Assembly (NCBI RefSeq): GCF_000231055.2
Contig: NZ_CM001466.1
Span: 367,811-431,810 of the forward strand
From: Saccharomonospora azurea NA-128
Lineage (GTDB): Bacteria > Actinomycetota > Actinomycetes > Mycobacteriales > Pseudonocardiaceae
Direction of reading: 5' to 3'
Length of the DNA stretch: 64,000 nt
Shown here: one piece after another, positions 26,797 to 35,160 of the stretch
Layout: every line of letters begins with the position of its first letter
Position numbering within the stretch: the first letter of the stretch is position 1
The notes under the pieces: model-generated
Databases searched by the model: none
What the model was told of the DNA's origin: nothing
Seen by the model: only the letters and a program-made list of their open reading frames with translations
Translations under genes and position numbers: made by a program

Positions 26797-26954
26797 GATT
26801 CTCCTTCGGTGGAGGGCCACTCGGTGTCGAGCGCCAGGTCGGTGAGCTCGTGTCGCGCGAGTCTGTGGACGAGCGTGCGGTAGGTCGCGTCGGCGCCCCG
26901 CGCGGCTCGGTGGGGCGCGGCACACGCGCAGGTTCTGGTGACGGGCGGGCTCAT
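26793..26954 (-). CDS. Small coupled protein between importer ATPase and cobN
   Basis: A 53-residue protein of unknown family. Both ends are ATGA overlaps: its ATG overlaps the ABC ATPase stop (26951-26954) and its TGA overlaps the cobN start (26793-26796). Codon third positions are mostly G or C as in neighbouring genes. Near the N-terminus it has a CAC pair and His14; the middle TYRTLVHRLARHELTDLAL is amphipathic and helix-like. There is no signal peptide or membrane segment. It may assist cobalt delivery or CobN, but this is inference from coupling alone; its 3' end also carries the cobN ribosome site. Confidence 0.65.
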   Translation of the reverse strand: MSPPVTRTCACAAPHRAARGADATYRTLVHRLARHELTDLALDTEWPSTEGES

Positions 26955-27706
26955 GGGTGCCACACCACCGTCAACCGGTCGGTCGCCGGGTGTCTTTCCA
27001 CCTCGGCCCGCACGCCGTAGACCGTGTCGACGAGCCGACTGTCGAGCACCTCGTCGACGGGGCCGGACGCGACGAGGCGACCCGCGTCGAGAACCGCGAG
27101 CCGGTCGCAGTATGCCGCCGCCAGGTCCAGGTCGTGCAGCGCTGTTACCACGGTGACCCCGAGCCGCCGGACGGTGCGCATGAGCTCCAGTTGGTGCCGC
27201 AGATCGAGGTGGTTCGTGGGCTCGTCCAGCAGGAGCGCCGACGGTTGCTGCGCGAGTGCGCGGGCGAGCTGCACGCGCTGCCGCTCGCCGCCCGAGAGCG
27301 TCTGCCAGCTTCGCTCCGCCAGGTGCTCGATGTGCGCGGCGGCCATCGCCTCGTCGACCACCGCGCCCGCGGGGTCGGGTGAGCTGAAGCGACGGTGCGG
27401 TACGCGACCGAGCTCGACCACCTGGCGCACGGTGAGGTTCAACGACGTCGTGGCGTGTTGTTCGAGCAACGCGACGAGGCGCGCGCGTTCGCGCGGGGGG
27501 ATCGTCGAGGCGTTCCGTGATCCGAGGAGCACGCGCCCCTCGGTCGGCCGGTGCAGGCCGGCCATCAGTGTCAGCAGGCTCGTCTTGCCGGAGCCGTTGG
27601 GGCCGACGAGACCGGTGATCGACCCGGCGGACACCTCGACGGTCACGTCGTCGAGCACGAGACGTCCGCGGCGCATCCAGGTGACGCCGTGTGCGGAGAC
27701 TTTCAT
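26951..27706 (-). CDS. ABC transporter ATP-binding protein (FecE/BtuD type)
   Basis: A 251-residue ATPase of a type II importer. Walker A is GPNGSGKTS (about residues 34-42), the signature LSGGERQRV, Walker B ALLLDEPTNHLD, and the switch His is in ALHDLDLAAAYCD. Its start overlaps the permease stop and its stop overlaps the next small gene. It powers the importer formed with the two genes upstream. Because a cobalamin riboswitch heads this operon and cobN ends it, corrinoid or cobalt-chelate import is more likely than siderophore uptake. Confidence 0.9.
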   Translation of the reverse strand: MKVSAHGVTWMRRGRLVLDDVTVEVSAGSITGLVGPNGSGKTSLLTLMAGLHRPTEGRVLLGSRNASTIPPRERARLVALLEQHATTSLNLTVRQVVELGRVPHRRFSSPDPAGAVVDEAMAAAHIEHLAERSWQTLSGGERQRVQLARALAQQPSALLLDEPTNHLDLRHQLELMRTVRRLGVTVVTALHDLDLAAAYCDRLAVLDAGRLVASGPVDEVLDSRLVDTVYGVRAEVERHPATDRLTVVWHP

Positions 27707-28776
27707 GTCGACCTCCCCGTGCGGCGCAGCAGGAACGCGAACACAGGGGCCCCGACGACGGCGGTGACGATGCCGATGGGGATCTCCTGACCCTCGACGA
27801 GGGAGCGGGCGAGCGTGTCGGCGAAGACCAGCAGGACCGCTCCGGCCAACGCGCTGAGCGGGAGCAACCGGCCGTGCAGCGGTCCGCACACCAGCCGCAC
27901 GAGGTGGGGGACGACGAGACCGACGAAGCCGATGGCACCCGTGAACGACACCAGCCCGGCCGTGACCAGCGCGGTGGTGACCATGAGCGTCCACCGGGTC
28001 GTCTGTACCCGCACACCGAGGGATCCGGCGGCGGCCTCGCCGAACGCGAACGCGTCGAGTGTCGGTGCGTAGACCGTGACGAGCGCGAAGGTCGCCATGA
28101 CGAGCACCACGAGGGTCAGCGCGCCGGTCCAACGCACTCCGGCGAGAGAGCCGAGCGTCCAGCTCAGCACGCGGCGAGCGGCGTCGTGGTCGCCACCCAC
28201 GATCACCAGGAACGACGTGTACGCCGAGCAGATCTGTCCGATCGCGACCCCGGCCAGCACGACCCGCGTGGGGGGCAGCGCGCCCGAGCGTCCGGCCGCG
28301 AGGCCGAGCACCAGCGCCAGCGCTCCCAACGCACCCGCGAACGCGCCGAGTCCGACGAGGGCGGATCCGCCCAGACTCCCCGCCGAGATCCCCAGCACGA
28401 GAACACTCACCGCGCCGACCGATGCGCCACCGGAGATGCCCAACAGGTACGGCTCGGCGAGATCGTTACGGGTCAGTGACTGCAGCACGGCTCCGCAGAG
28501 CGCAAGCCCGGATCCGGTGGCGGCGGCGCCCAGCACGCGCGGTAGGCGCAGCTGCCACACGATCCGGTCGTCGAACACCGAGACGTCCACCGGGGCCCCG
28601 AGACGGCGTGCGACGACGTCCACGACAGTGGTGGGGCTGACCGGCACCGAGCCCACGCCGAGCGCGATCACCATCGCCGCGCCGAGTGAGAGGAAGAGCA
28701 CCAGGTGGGGCACCCACCCCGAACGCAGCGAAGGCGGCCCGGAACGGGCCGGTCCGGCGCCGACCGTGGTCGCCAT
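27703..28776 (-). CDS. FecCD/BtuC-family ABC transporter permease
   Basis: A 357-residue membrane protein with about ten helices. LPRVLGAAATGSGLALCGAVLQ, NDLAEPYLLGISGGASVGAV and TGAIGFVGLVVPHLVRLVCG are the conserved FecCD blocks; the last contains the coupling region. A single chain suggests a homodimeric permease, as in BtuC. The ATG at 28776 shares one base with the upstream stop. The frame upstream has no membrane-protein features and was excluded. Confidence 0.9.
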   Translation of the reverse strand: MATTVGAGPARSGPPSLRSGWVPHLVLFLSLGAAMVIALGVGSVPVSPTTVVDVVARRLGAPVDVSVFDDRIVWQLRLPRVLGAAATGSGLALCGAVLQSLTRNDLAEPYLLGISGGASVGAVSVLVLGISAGSLGGSALVGLGAFAGALGALALVLGLAAGRSGALPPTRVVLAGVAIGQICSAYTSFLVIVGGDHDAARRVLSWTLGSLAGVRWTGALTLVVLVMATFALVTVYAPTLDAFAFGEAAAGSLGVRVQTTRWTLMVTTALVTAGLVSFTGAIGFVGLVVPHLVRLVCGPLHGRLLPLSALAGAVLLVFADTLARSLVEGQEIPIGIVTAVVGAPVFAFLLRRTGRST

Positions 28777-29771
28777 CAGCGCAGGCCGAGCGCGCGAATC
28801 TGCTCGGCCACCGACGTCGCACCCTCGACGAGGCGGACCCCGGGCGTGGACTCCGAGAACGGGATCGTCACGAACCGTTCGTGGCGCACCGCATCGAGCT
28901 GCGACAACACCTCGTCGCGCTGCAATAACGCGATCTTGTCCTCGGCTGTGGACCATGCGGCATCGGCCAGCACGATGACCTCGGGATCGGCGACGACGAC
29001 GTCCTCCCAGCTCACGTCCGCCCAGCCGCCCTCGACGTCGGCGAAGACGTTGGTTGCACCGATCGCGTCGAGCACGAGCTGTGGGCCCCCGTCACCGGCA
29101 CCCGCGAAGGCGGTCTTGACACCGGAGTCGAACCAGAAAACCTCGATGCCCTCACCTGCCGCCTCCCGTCGGAGTGCGTCGAGCTGTCGGGCCTGCTCCT
29201 CGCGGAGGCGGTCCGCCCGTTCGGGAACGCCGAAGACGGTGGCGACGTCGGCGATCTCCTGCCAGACCGTGTCGAACGTGATGTCCCGAGTGGACGCTCC
29301 CGTCCCGCAGCCGAACGGGGACACGTAGGTGGCGGCACCGAGCTCGTGCAGTGTCGCTCGGTCTCCGGCGGCCTCCGAGTCGAAGGCCGAGAGGTACGAG
29401 GCGTAGACGAAATCCGGCTCGGCGGCCATGACCGTCTCGTGATCGGGATACTGCTCGGACAGCACGGGCACCGACTCGTAGGCCGCTTGCCACCTGTCGG
29501 GAACGGCGTCGTCGAGGTAGGCGGTGCCGACGAGCTGGTCCTCGGCACCGAGCGCCAGTACCACCTCGGTCGCGCCCTGGTTCAGGGTGACCGCCGAGGT
29601 GGGTGGGGCGTCGACGGTGGTGGTGACACCGCAGCTGCTGATCTCCACGGGATACTCGGCCGTCGACGCCGCGGTCTCGGCGTCTGCGTCGTCGGGCGCG
29701 CCGACGCAGGCGGAGGGCAGGAGTGAGGCGATCGACAGGGCCAGAGCGGGCAGCACACGACGAGAAGGCAC
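28776..29771 (-). CDS. ABC transporter substrate-binding lipoprotein (BtuF/FecB fold)
   Basis: A 331-residue exported lipoprotein. The signal peptide ends at lipobox LPSAC, with Cys22 as the lipidated residue. Two lobes of the type III binding fold follow: TLNQGATEVVLALGAEDQLVGTA, then VMAAEPDFVYASY, and WEDVVVADPEVIVLAD. The GTG start was chosen because the signal peptide begins there. Similar proteins have been annotated as putative F420-0 or iron-siderophore binders. The cobalamin riboswitch 60 bases upstream and co-transcription with cobN argue for a corrinoid or cobalt-complex ligand here; ligand identity is inference. Confidence 0.88.
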   Translation of the reverse strand: MPSRRVLPALALSIASLLPSACVGAPDDADAETAASTAEYPVEISSCGVTTTVDAPPTSAVTLNQGATEVVLALGAEDQLVGTAYLDDAVPDRWQAAYESVPVLSEQYPDHETVMAAEPDFVYASYLSAFDSEAAGDRATLHELGAATYVSPFGCGTGASTRDITFDTVWQEIADVATVFGVPERADRLREEQARQLDALRREAAGEGIEVFWFDSGVKTAFAGAGDGGPQLVLDAIGATNVFADVEGGWADVSWEDVVVADPEVIVLADAAWSTAEDKIALLQRDEVLSQLDAVRHERFVTIPFSESTPGVRLVEGATSVAEQIRALGLR

Positions 29772-29829
29772 GGTGTTCTTTCGTCCGGAGGCTCGAACGC
29801 GGAGCCTGTGGCGGGCAGGTACGCAGACA

Positions 29830-29998
29830 CCGGGTCTGCGGCCAGCAGGTCTTCGGACTCGGGATCGACCGGACGGAACGCCTTCCCAGGTTCGAACCTA
29901 GTGGCTTCGTGCCCCGCCCGTCACCCTCACCGCTGCGCGTCAGTCCCGGAGTCTCACCGGGTTCCCTGACTCAGCCTCGCGCTGAGTACGACTGGCAG
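29830..29998 (-). promoter_or_regulatory. Cobalamin riboswitch (importer-cobN-cobF operon)
   Basis: On the minus strand the conserved order is visible: GGGAACCCGGTGAGACTCC, GGGACTGACGCGCAGCGGTGA (B12-box region), a GCCACT element, GGGAAGGC and then AGTCCGAAGACCTGC near the 3' end. It lies about 60 bases before the substrate-binding protein gene. A small hairpin with arms GCAGAC and GTCTGC at its 3' edge may belong to the expression platform. High adenosylcobalamin should lower expression of the importer, cobN and cobF. Confidence 0.93.
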
Positions 29999-30059
29999 CG
30001 TGACGATAACACCAAGCCGGGTGCGGAGGCCATGAGTTCGTGAGTGGCAGGATGAGGCC

Positions 30060-30938
30060 GTGATCGGAAGAACCCGCCGCGATGCGTGTCCCGGTGTGTT
30101 GCGGCCGTGGCTCGCGGACGACGGCGCCCTCGTGCGGCTGCGGCTGCCGGGCGGTGCGGTGGCTCCCGGGGCGCTCGCGGAACTGCTGCGCGTGGCCGAA
30201 CGCCACGGCGACGGTGCGGTCTACCTCACCAGCCGGGCCAACCTGCAGGTGCGGGGTCTCGCCCACACCGACGGCCGCCTGAGTGACGAGGTGGTGGATG
30301 CCGTCCTCGCCACCGGGCTCGTTCCGTCGCCGACCCACGAGCGCGTGCGCAACATCATGGTCTCGCCGCTGACCGGCCGGTCGGGCGGACGTGCCGATCT
30401 GCGTCCGGTCGTCGGTGACTTCGACGCGCGTCTGTGCGGGGAGTCCCGCCTCTCGGCGCTGTCAGGACGGTTCCTCTTCGTGCTCGACGACGGGCGTGGC
30501 GATCTCGCGGGACGTGACCTCGATCTCGGCCTCGTGGCGGTCGATGCGGAATTCGCGCAACTGCGGGCGGGCAGCACTGACTGGGGAGCCGTGGTGCCGC
30601 TGGGGAAGGCCGCGGAGACCCTCACCGCCCTCGCGATTGCCTTCGTCGAACAGGCCGGTACCGCACCGGATTCGCCGTGGCACGTCGACGAGCTCGACAG
30701 TGGTGGCGCAGGCCTGCTCGGCGTGCCACAGGACCGGCGCGCCGACACCCGGGTCAGCAGTGGGCCCCCGCCGCTTGGCAAGATCGCCCAGCAGGACGGC
30801 CGCGTCGCCGAGCACGTGCCGGTGCCCGACGGCCGCCTGGACGCGCACCTCATGACCGAGTTGGACGCCCTGTCGCCGCGTGAGCTGATCGTGACGCCGT
30901 GGCGCACCGTCGTCGTCCCGGACCTGGAGAACGCATGA
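30060..30938 (+). CDS. cobG: Precorrin-3B synthase CobG, lacking the C-terminal Cys domain
   Basis: A 292-residue sulfite/nitrite-reductase-like protein. RDACPGVLRPWLADDGALVR, AVYLTSRANLQVRGL and LVPSPTHERVRNIMVSPL are clear CobG features, and VTPWRTVVVPDL is the block that normally precedes the last domain. Family members then continue some 60-80 residues with the Cys residues (pattern near SACTGxPGCxxS) that bind the 4Fe-4S cluster beside siroheme. Here the gene stops instead, with TGA overlapping the cobH ATG. Only two Cys remain in the whole chain. It may be inactive or need another protein for the hydroxylation of precorrin-3A. Confidence 0.85.
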   Translation: MIGRTRRDACPGVLRPWLADDGALVRLRLPGGAVAPGALAELLRVAERHGDGAVYLTSRANLQVRGLAHTDGRLSDEVVDAVLATGLVPSPTHERVRNIMVSPLTGRSGGRADLRPVVGDFDARLCGESRLSALSGRFLFVLDDGRGDLAGRDLDLGLVAVDAEFAQLRAGSTDWGAVVPLGKAAETLTALAIAFVEQAGTAPDSPWHVDELDSGGAGLLGVPQDRRADTRVSSGPPPLGKIAQQDGRVAEHVPVPDGRLDAHLMTELDALSPRELIVTPWRTVVVPDLENA

Positions 30939-31600
30939 GCCTCGCCCCACCGACCCACCGCTATCCCTACGTCACCGACGGCGCGGCGATCTACGCCGAG
31001 TCCTTCGCGACGATCCGTTCCGAGGCGGAACTGTCCACCGTGCCCACAGATGCCGAGAAGGTAGCTGTCCGGATGATCCATGCCTGCGGACAGACCGATC
31101 TCGCCGCAGACCTGGTCATCCACCCGGATCTCGTCCGTGCCGGCAGGTCGGCTCTCGCCGCGGGGGCACCGATCCTGACCGACGCGCACATGGTGGCCGA
31201 GGGTGTGACCCGGATGCGCCTCCCGCGCGACAACGACGTGCGTTGTTTTCTGCGCGACGAGCGAGTTCCCGACCTTGCCCGCGCCTGGGGGACGACCCGG
31301 TCCGCTGCTGCCGTCTCGCTGTGGGCCGAACACCTGGAAGGCGCTGTCGCGGTCGTCGGCAACGCGCCTACCGCGTTGTTCCACCTGCTGGAGCTGCTTC
31401 GCGACGGTGCCCCGCGTCCGGCCGCGATCATCGGTACACCCGTCGGTTTCGTCGGCGCTGCCGAGTCGAAGCAGGCCCTCGTCGATCTCGCGGCGGACGA
31501 ACCCGGGCTCGACGTTCCCTACCTCGTCGTGCGGGGCCGCCGCGGGGGTTCCGCGATGGCCGCCTCGGCGCTCAACGCCCTGGCCCAGGAGGCGGAATGA
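30935..31600 (+). CDS. cobH: Precorrin-8X methylmutase
   Basis: A 221-residue enzyme moving the C11 methyl group to C12, making hydrogenobyrinic acid. The catalytic His49 sits in RMIHACGQTDL; DLVIHPDLVRAGRSAL, ILTDAHMVAEGVTR and VVGNAPTALFHLLEL are family motifs, and IIGTPVGFVGAAESK is the conserved C-terminal loop. It is coupled to cobG upstream and cobIJ downstream by ATGA overlaps. Confidence 0.95.
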   Translation: MSLAPPTHRYPYVTDGAAIYAESFATIRSEAELSTVPTDAEKVAVRMIHACGQTDLAADLVIHPDLVRAGRSALAAGAPILTDAHMVAEGVTRMRLPRDNDVRCFLRDERVPDLARAWGTTRSAAAVSLWAEHLEGAVAVVGNAPTALFHLLELLRDGAPRPAAIIGTPVGFVGAAESKQALVDLAADEPGLDVPYLVVRGRRGGSAMAASALNALAQEAE

Positions 31601-33111
31601 CCGGCACGCTTTACGGCGTGGGCGTCGGCCCCGGCGATCCCGAACTGATCACGCTGAAGGCGGCCCGGCTCATCCGCGCGGCCGACGTCGTCGCGTACCA
31701 CGCGGGCGTGGGTAAACAGTCGAACGCGCGGCGGATCGCCGCCGACCTGATCCCGCCGGGCGCCGTCGAGGAGGAGCTCGTCTACCCGGTGACGACGCAG
31801 ACGACCGATCACCCGGGCGGTTACGCCGGTGCGATGAGCGACTTCTACACCGAGTGCGCGGCGCGTCTGCGTGCGCATCTGGCTGCTGGTCGTGACGTCG
31901 TCGTCCTGGCCGAGGGCGATCCGATGTTCTACGGGTCGTTCATGTACCTGCACGACCGGTTGGCCGCGGAGTTCCCCACCGAGGTGGTGGCCGGGGTGCC
32001 CGCATTCGCGGCGGCCACCGCGTCCGCGGCGCTGCCGCTCGCGCGCCAGACCGACGTGCTTACCGTCCTGCCCGGCACACTGCCCGAACCCGAGCTCGCC
32101 CGCAGGCTCGCCGACACCGACGGCGCGGTGATCATGAAGCTCGGCCGCACCTTCACCAAGGTCCGCTCCGCCCTGGAACAAGCCGGACGAGTACAGGGCT
32201 CGTGGTACGTCGAACGGGCGTCGATGGACGTCGAGCGTGTGCTGCCGGTCGCCGACGTCGCTCCGGAGGAGGTGCCGTACTTCTCGATGGTGCTGGTGCC
32301 CGGCGACGCGAGACCGGGCGTCGCTCGCTACGACCGGACCGCCCCGCCGTTCGAGACCAACGGTGCGGTCGCCGAGCCGTCGGCCGAGGTCGCCGTCGTG
32401 GGCCTCGGTCCCGGTCCGGACGAGTGGTTGTCGACCGAGGCGGCGCAGGTGCTCGCCGAGGTCGACCACGTCGTCGGCTACGGACCGTACGTTGCCCGGG
32501 TTCCTCAGCGCGTGGGACTCGTGCGGCACGCCTCGGGTAACACCGTCGAAGTCGAGCGGGCGCGGGAGGCACTCGAACTCGCGTTGGCGGGGGAGCGGGT
32601 CGCGGTCGTCTCCGGCGGCGACTCCGGCATCTTCGGCATGGCCTCGGCCGTGTTCGAGGCGGCTGAGGACCCTCGCTACGCCGACGTGGCGGTACGGGTG
32701 GTGCCCGGAATCTCGGCGGTACAGGCCGTGGCCGCCCGCGCCGGCGCGCCGATCGGTGCCGACTTCGCGGTCCTGAGCCTGTCCGACCGGCTCAAGCCGT
32801 GGGCGGTGGTGGAGCGGCGCCTGCGCGCCACGTCGCAGGCCGACCTTGTGCTCGCCCTCTACAACCCACGCTCGCGTTCCCGCAGCGAGCAACTCGCGAA
32901 GGCGCAGGCGGTCCTGCTGGAACACCGCTCGCCGGACACGGTCGTCGTGATCGGGCGGGACGTCGGCAGGGACGAGGAGAGTCTCACGGTGACCACGCTG
33001 GGCGCGCTCGATCCCGAGACGATCGACATGAAGTGCCTGCTCGTCGTCGGCGCGTCGGCGACCCGGGTGACCAGGTCAGGACGCGTCTGGAGCCCTCGTT
33101 TCGTCGGGTGA
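31597..33111 (+). CDS. cobIJ: CobIJ fusion: precorrin-2 C20- and precorrin-3B C17-methyltransferase
   Basis: A 504-residue fusion of two SAM methyltransferases. Residues 1 to about 245 are CobI (LYGVGVGPGDPELITLKA; AEGDPMFYGSFMYLHDR). From about 262 CobJ begins (VAVVGLGPGPDEWLS; VVSGGDSGIFGMASAVFE; YNPRSRSRSEQL) and performs ring contraction with C17 methylation. Such fusions are known in actinobacteria. The ATG overlaps the cobH stop. The last 36 bases overlap the 3' end of the convergent cobM gene. Confidence 0.95.
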   Translation: MTGTLYGVGVGPGDPELITLKAARLIRAADVVAYHAGVGKQSNARRIAADLIPPGAVEEELVYPVTTQTTDHPGGYAGAMSDFYTECAARLRAHLAAGRDVVVLAEGDPMFYGSFMYLHDRLAAEFPTEVVAGVPAFAAATASAALPLARQTDVLTVLPGTLPEPELARRLADTDGAVIMKLGRTFTKVRSALEQAGRVQGSWYVERASMDVERVLPVADVAPEEVPYFSMVLVPGDARPGVARYDRTAPPFETNGAVAEPSAEVAVVGLGPGPDEWLSTEAAQVLAEVDHVVGYGPYVARVPQRVGLVRHASGNTVEVERAREALELALAGERVAVVSGGDSGIFGMASAVFEAAEDPRYADVAVRVVPGISAVQAVAARAGAPIGADFAVLSLSDRLKPWAVVERRLRATSQADLVLALYNPRSRSRSEQLAKAQAVLLEHRSPDTVVVIGRDVGRDEESLTVTTLGALDPETIDMKCLLVVGASATRVTRSGRVWSPRFVG

Positions 33112-33861
33112 CCGGCGAGCGGGCCGCTCGCGGTCGGCGGCGTAGAGGAACGACTCGCCGCCACGCACGTCCGGTGCGAGAGCCGGACCGACCAGGATGA
33201 CGGCGGCGCGACGCAGCCGGGCCGCCTCCACTTGGGCGGCGATGTCCGCGAGCGTGCCCCGGAGCACCAGTTCCCGCGGTTGCGTGGCACTGGCCACCAC
33301 CACGACCGGGCAGTCCGCGCCGTAGTGAGTCGCGAGCTCGGCGGCGAGTTCCCGGGTGCGGGTGATCGCCAGATGCAGCACGAGCGTGGCCCCGGTCGCG
33401 GCGAACGCCGAGAGTTTCTCGCCCGACGGCATCGCCGTCGAGCGGGCCTGCGTGCGAGTGAGCACGACCGATTGCGCGACGCGAGGCACGGTGAGTTCGG
33501 CGCCGACGAGCGCGGCCGCCGCCGCATAGGCCGGAACGCCCGGCGTCACATCCCACGACACACCGGCCGCGTCGAGCCGCCGGGCCTGCTCGTGCACGGC
33601 GGAGTACAGCGACGGATCGCCCGAGCACAGCCGCACGACCTCCAGACCGTCGGCGTGCGCGCGCACGAGGTGGTCGGTGATCTCGTCGAGCGTGAGGTGC
33701 TGCGTGTCGACGAGCCGCGCGTCCGGGCGGCAGTGGCTGAGCACCTCGTCCAAGTACGTGCCCGCGTACAGACAGACGTCGGCGGCCTGGAGAAGGGTGA
33801 CGGCGCGTAGCGTCAGTAGGTCGGCGGCACCGGGACCGGCTCCGACGAAATGGACGGTCAT
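33076..33861 (-). CDS. cobM: Precorrin-4 C11-methyltransferase
   Basis: A 261-residue SAM methyltransferase making precorrin-5. Motifs are VHFVGAGPGAADLLTLRA, CSGDPSLYSAVHEQARRL and TPGVPAYAAAAALVGAELT, followed by RTQARSTAMPSGE, which is CobM-specific. The ATG at 33861 overlaps the cobL stop (ATGA). Its 3' end overlaps cobIJ tail-to-tail by 36 bases; the overlapped codons encode its polar tail after the conserved domain. Confidence 0.94.
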   Translation of the reverse strand: MTVHFVGAGPGAADLLTLRAVTLLQAADVCLYAGTYLDEVLSHCRPDARLVDTQHLTLDEITDHLVRAHADGLEVVRLCSGDPSLYSAVHEQARRLDAAGVSWDVTPGVPAYAAAAALVGAELTVPRVAQSVVLTRTQARSTAMPSGEKLSAFAATGATLVLHLAITRTRELAAELATHYGADCPVVVVASATQPRELVLRGTLADIAAQVEAARLRRAAVILVGPALAPDVRGGESFLYAADRERPARRSPDETRAPDAS

Positions 33862-35066
33862 GACTCTCCCTTGACGACGGACCACTGGGTGACGGCGCGT
33901 GCGGGTGTCCAACCCGTGAACGAGCCCAGGGGCCCGGCGCGCTCGATGTGCAGGCGGACGAGCTCGCCGCCGTGCCGACGGTACTGCTCCAGCAGCAGGC
34001 TCTCGGTCTCGGCCGTCACACCGTGGACGACCAGTCGACCGCCGGGACGTAACGCTGCCCAGCAGGTCTCCACCACGCCGGGCACCGTCGCACCGCCACC
34101 CACGAACACGGCGTCCGGCCGGTCGAGGTCACCGAGGGCCTCGGGGGCCGAGCCCTCGATCACGACGAGGTCTCCCACCCCGAGCGCGTCGGCGTTGCGG
34201 CGCACGAGCGCGGCACGCTCGGGCCTCGATTCGACGGCGACGCATCGTGCGGTGGGGTGAGCACGCATCCATTCCACACCGATCGAACCACTGCCCGCCC
34301 CCACGTCCCACAGCAGTTGGCCGGGAGCGGGAGCGAGCCGCGCGAGCGCGCTCGCGCGCACGTCCCGTTTGGTGATCTGTCCAGTGTGCTCGAACGCGTC
34401 GTCGGGCAGGAGCCCACCCGTTGCCCAACCGGGACCGGTGCCTCGGACCTCGACCGCGATGACGTTGAGCCTCGGGACCCGCGGGGTGCCCCAGGAGACG
34501 GCCGTCCCGTGGCGGTGCGATTCGGTGGGTGACCCGAGATCGCCGAGCACGGTGAGCGACGAGGTGCCGTAACCGAGGTCGGTCAGCAGCGCAGCGACCC
34601 GTTCCGGAGTCGTCTCGTCGCTGGACAACACCACGAGCCGTCGGGCGGGCGCGAGCGCGGGCACGATCCGCCGCACGTCGTGGCCGACGACCCGCACGGC
34701 GGTCACCGTTTCGGCCGCCCAGCCCATCCGGGCCCGCGCGAGCGCGACCGACGACACCGCCGGCACGATCCGGACCCGCTCGCGGCCGAGGACGTCGAGC
34801 AGTGTGGTGCCGATGCCGGATACGAGCGGGTCGCCCGACGCCAGCGCCACTACCGGCGGCTGGGCATCCGCCACGAGCGAGGCGAGACCGTCCCGCAGCG
34901 GCGACGGCCACTTCCTGCGCGCCTGGCCGGGGATGTCCGGCAGCAGCGTGAGATGGCGCGCCCCACCCAGGACGGTCCGGGCGGCCAGTACCGTGTTCCT
35001 TCCGATGGCGGGGAGGCCCTCCCACCCGTCCGCGCCGAGGCCCACGACCGTCACGTCCTTCGCCAT
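33858..35066 (-). CDS. cobL: Precorrin-6Y C5,15-methyltransferase (decarboxylating), CobL
   Basis: A 402-residue bifunctional enzyme. The N-terminal CbiE-like methyltransferase (VTVVGLGADGWEGLPA; ALASGDPLVSGIGTTLLDVL) is followed from about residue 225 by the CbiT-like domain with SAM motif LLWDVGAGSGSIGVEW near 255. Together they methylate C5 and C15 and decarboxylate the acetate side chain at C12. The ATG at 35066 was chosen because an open extension upstream overlaps the divergent cobQ and has no domain features. It is translated ahead of cobM. Confidence 0.94.
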   Translation of the reverse strand: MAKDVTVVGLGADGWEGLPAIGRNTVLAARTVLGGARHLTLLPDIPGQARRKWPSPLRDGLASLVADAQPPVVALASGDPLVSGIGTTLLDVLGRERVRIVPAVSSVALARARMGWAAETVTAVRVVGHDVRRIVPALAPARRLVVLSSDETTPERVAALLTDLGYGTSSLTVLGDLGSPTESHRHGTAVSWGTPRVPRLNVIAVEVRGTGPGWATGGLLPDDAFEHTGQITKRDVRASALARLAPAPGQLLWDVGAGSGSIGVEWMRAHPTARCVAVESRPERAALVRRNADALGVGDLVVIEGSAPEALGDLDRPDAVFVGGGATVPGVVETCWAALRPGGRLVVHGVTAETESLLLEQYRRHGGELVRLHIERAGPLGSFTGWTPARAVTQWSVVKGES

Positions 35067-35160
35067 GATCGCCGAATCTACGGGACCGACGGCTTTCCGG
35101 CTTGGCCGTGGTGGGCCTTGGTGGGCGCCGTCACTCTGGGCCGTCGGCGATACTGTCCGC

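Noticed and set aside
26951-29771. Siderophore uptake system
   Set aside because: The fold alone would allow it, but the cobalamin riboswitch and co-transcription with cobN make corrinoid or cobalt uptake more likely.
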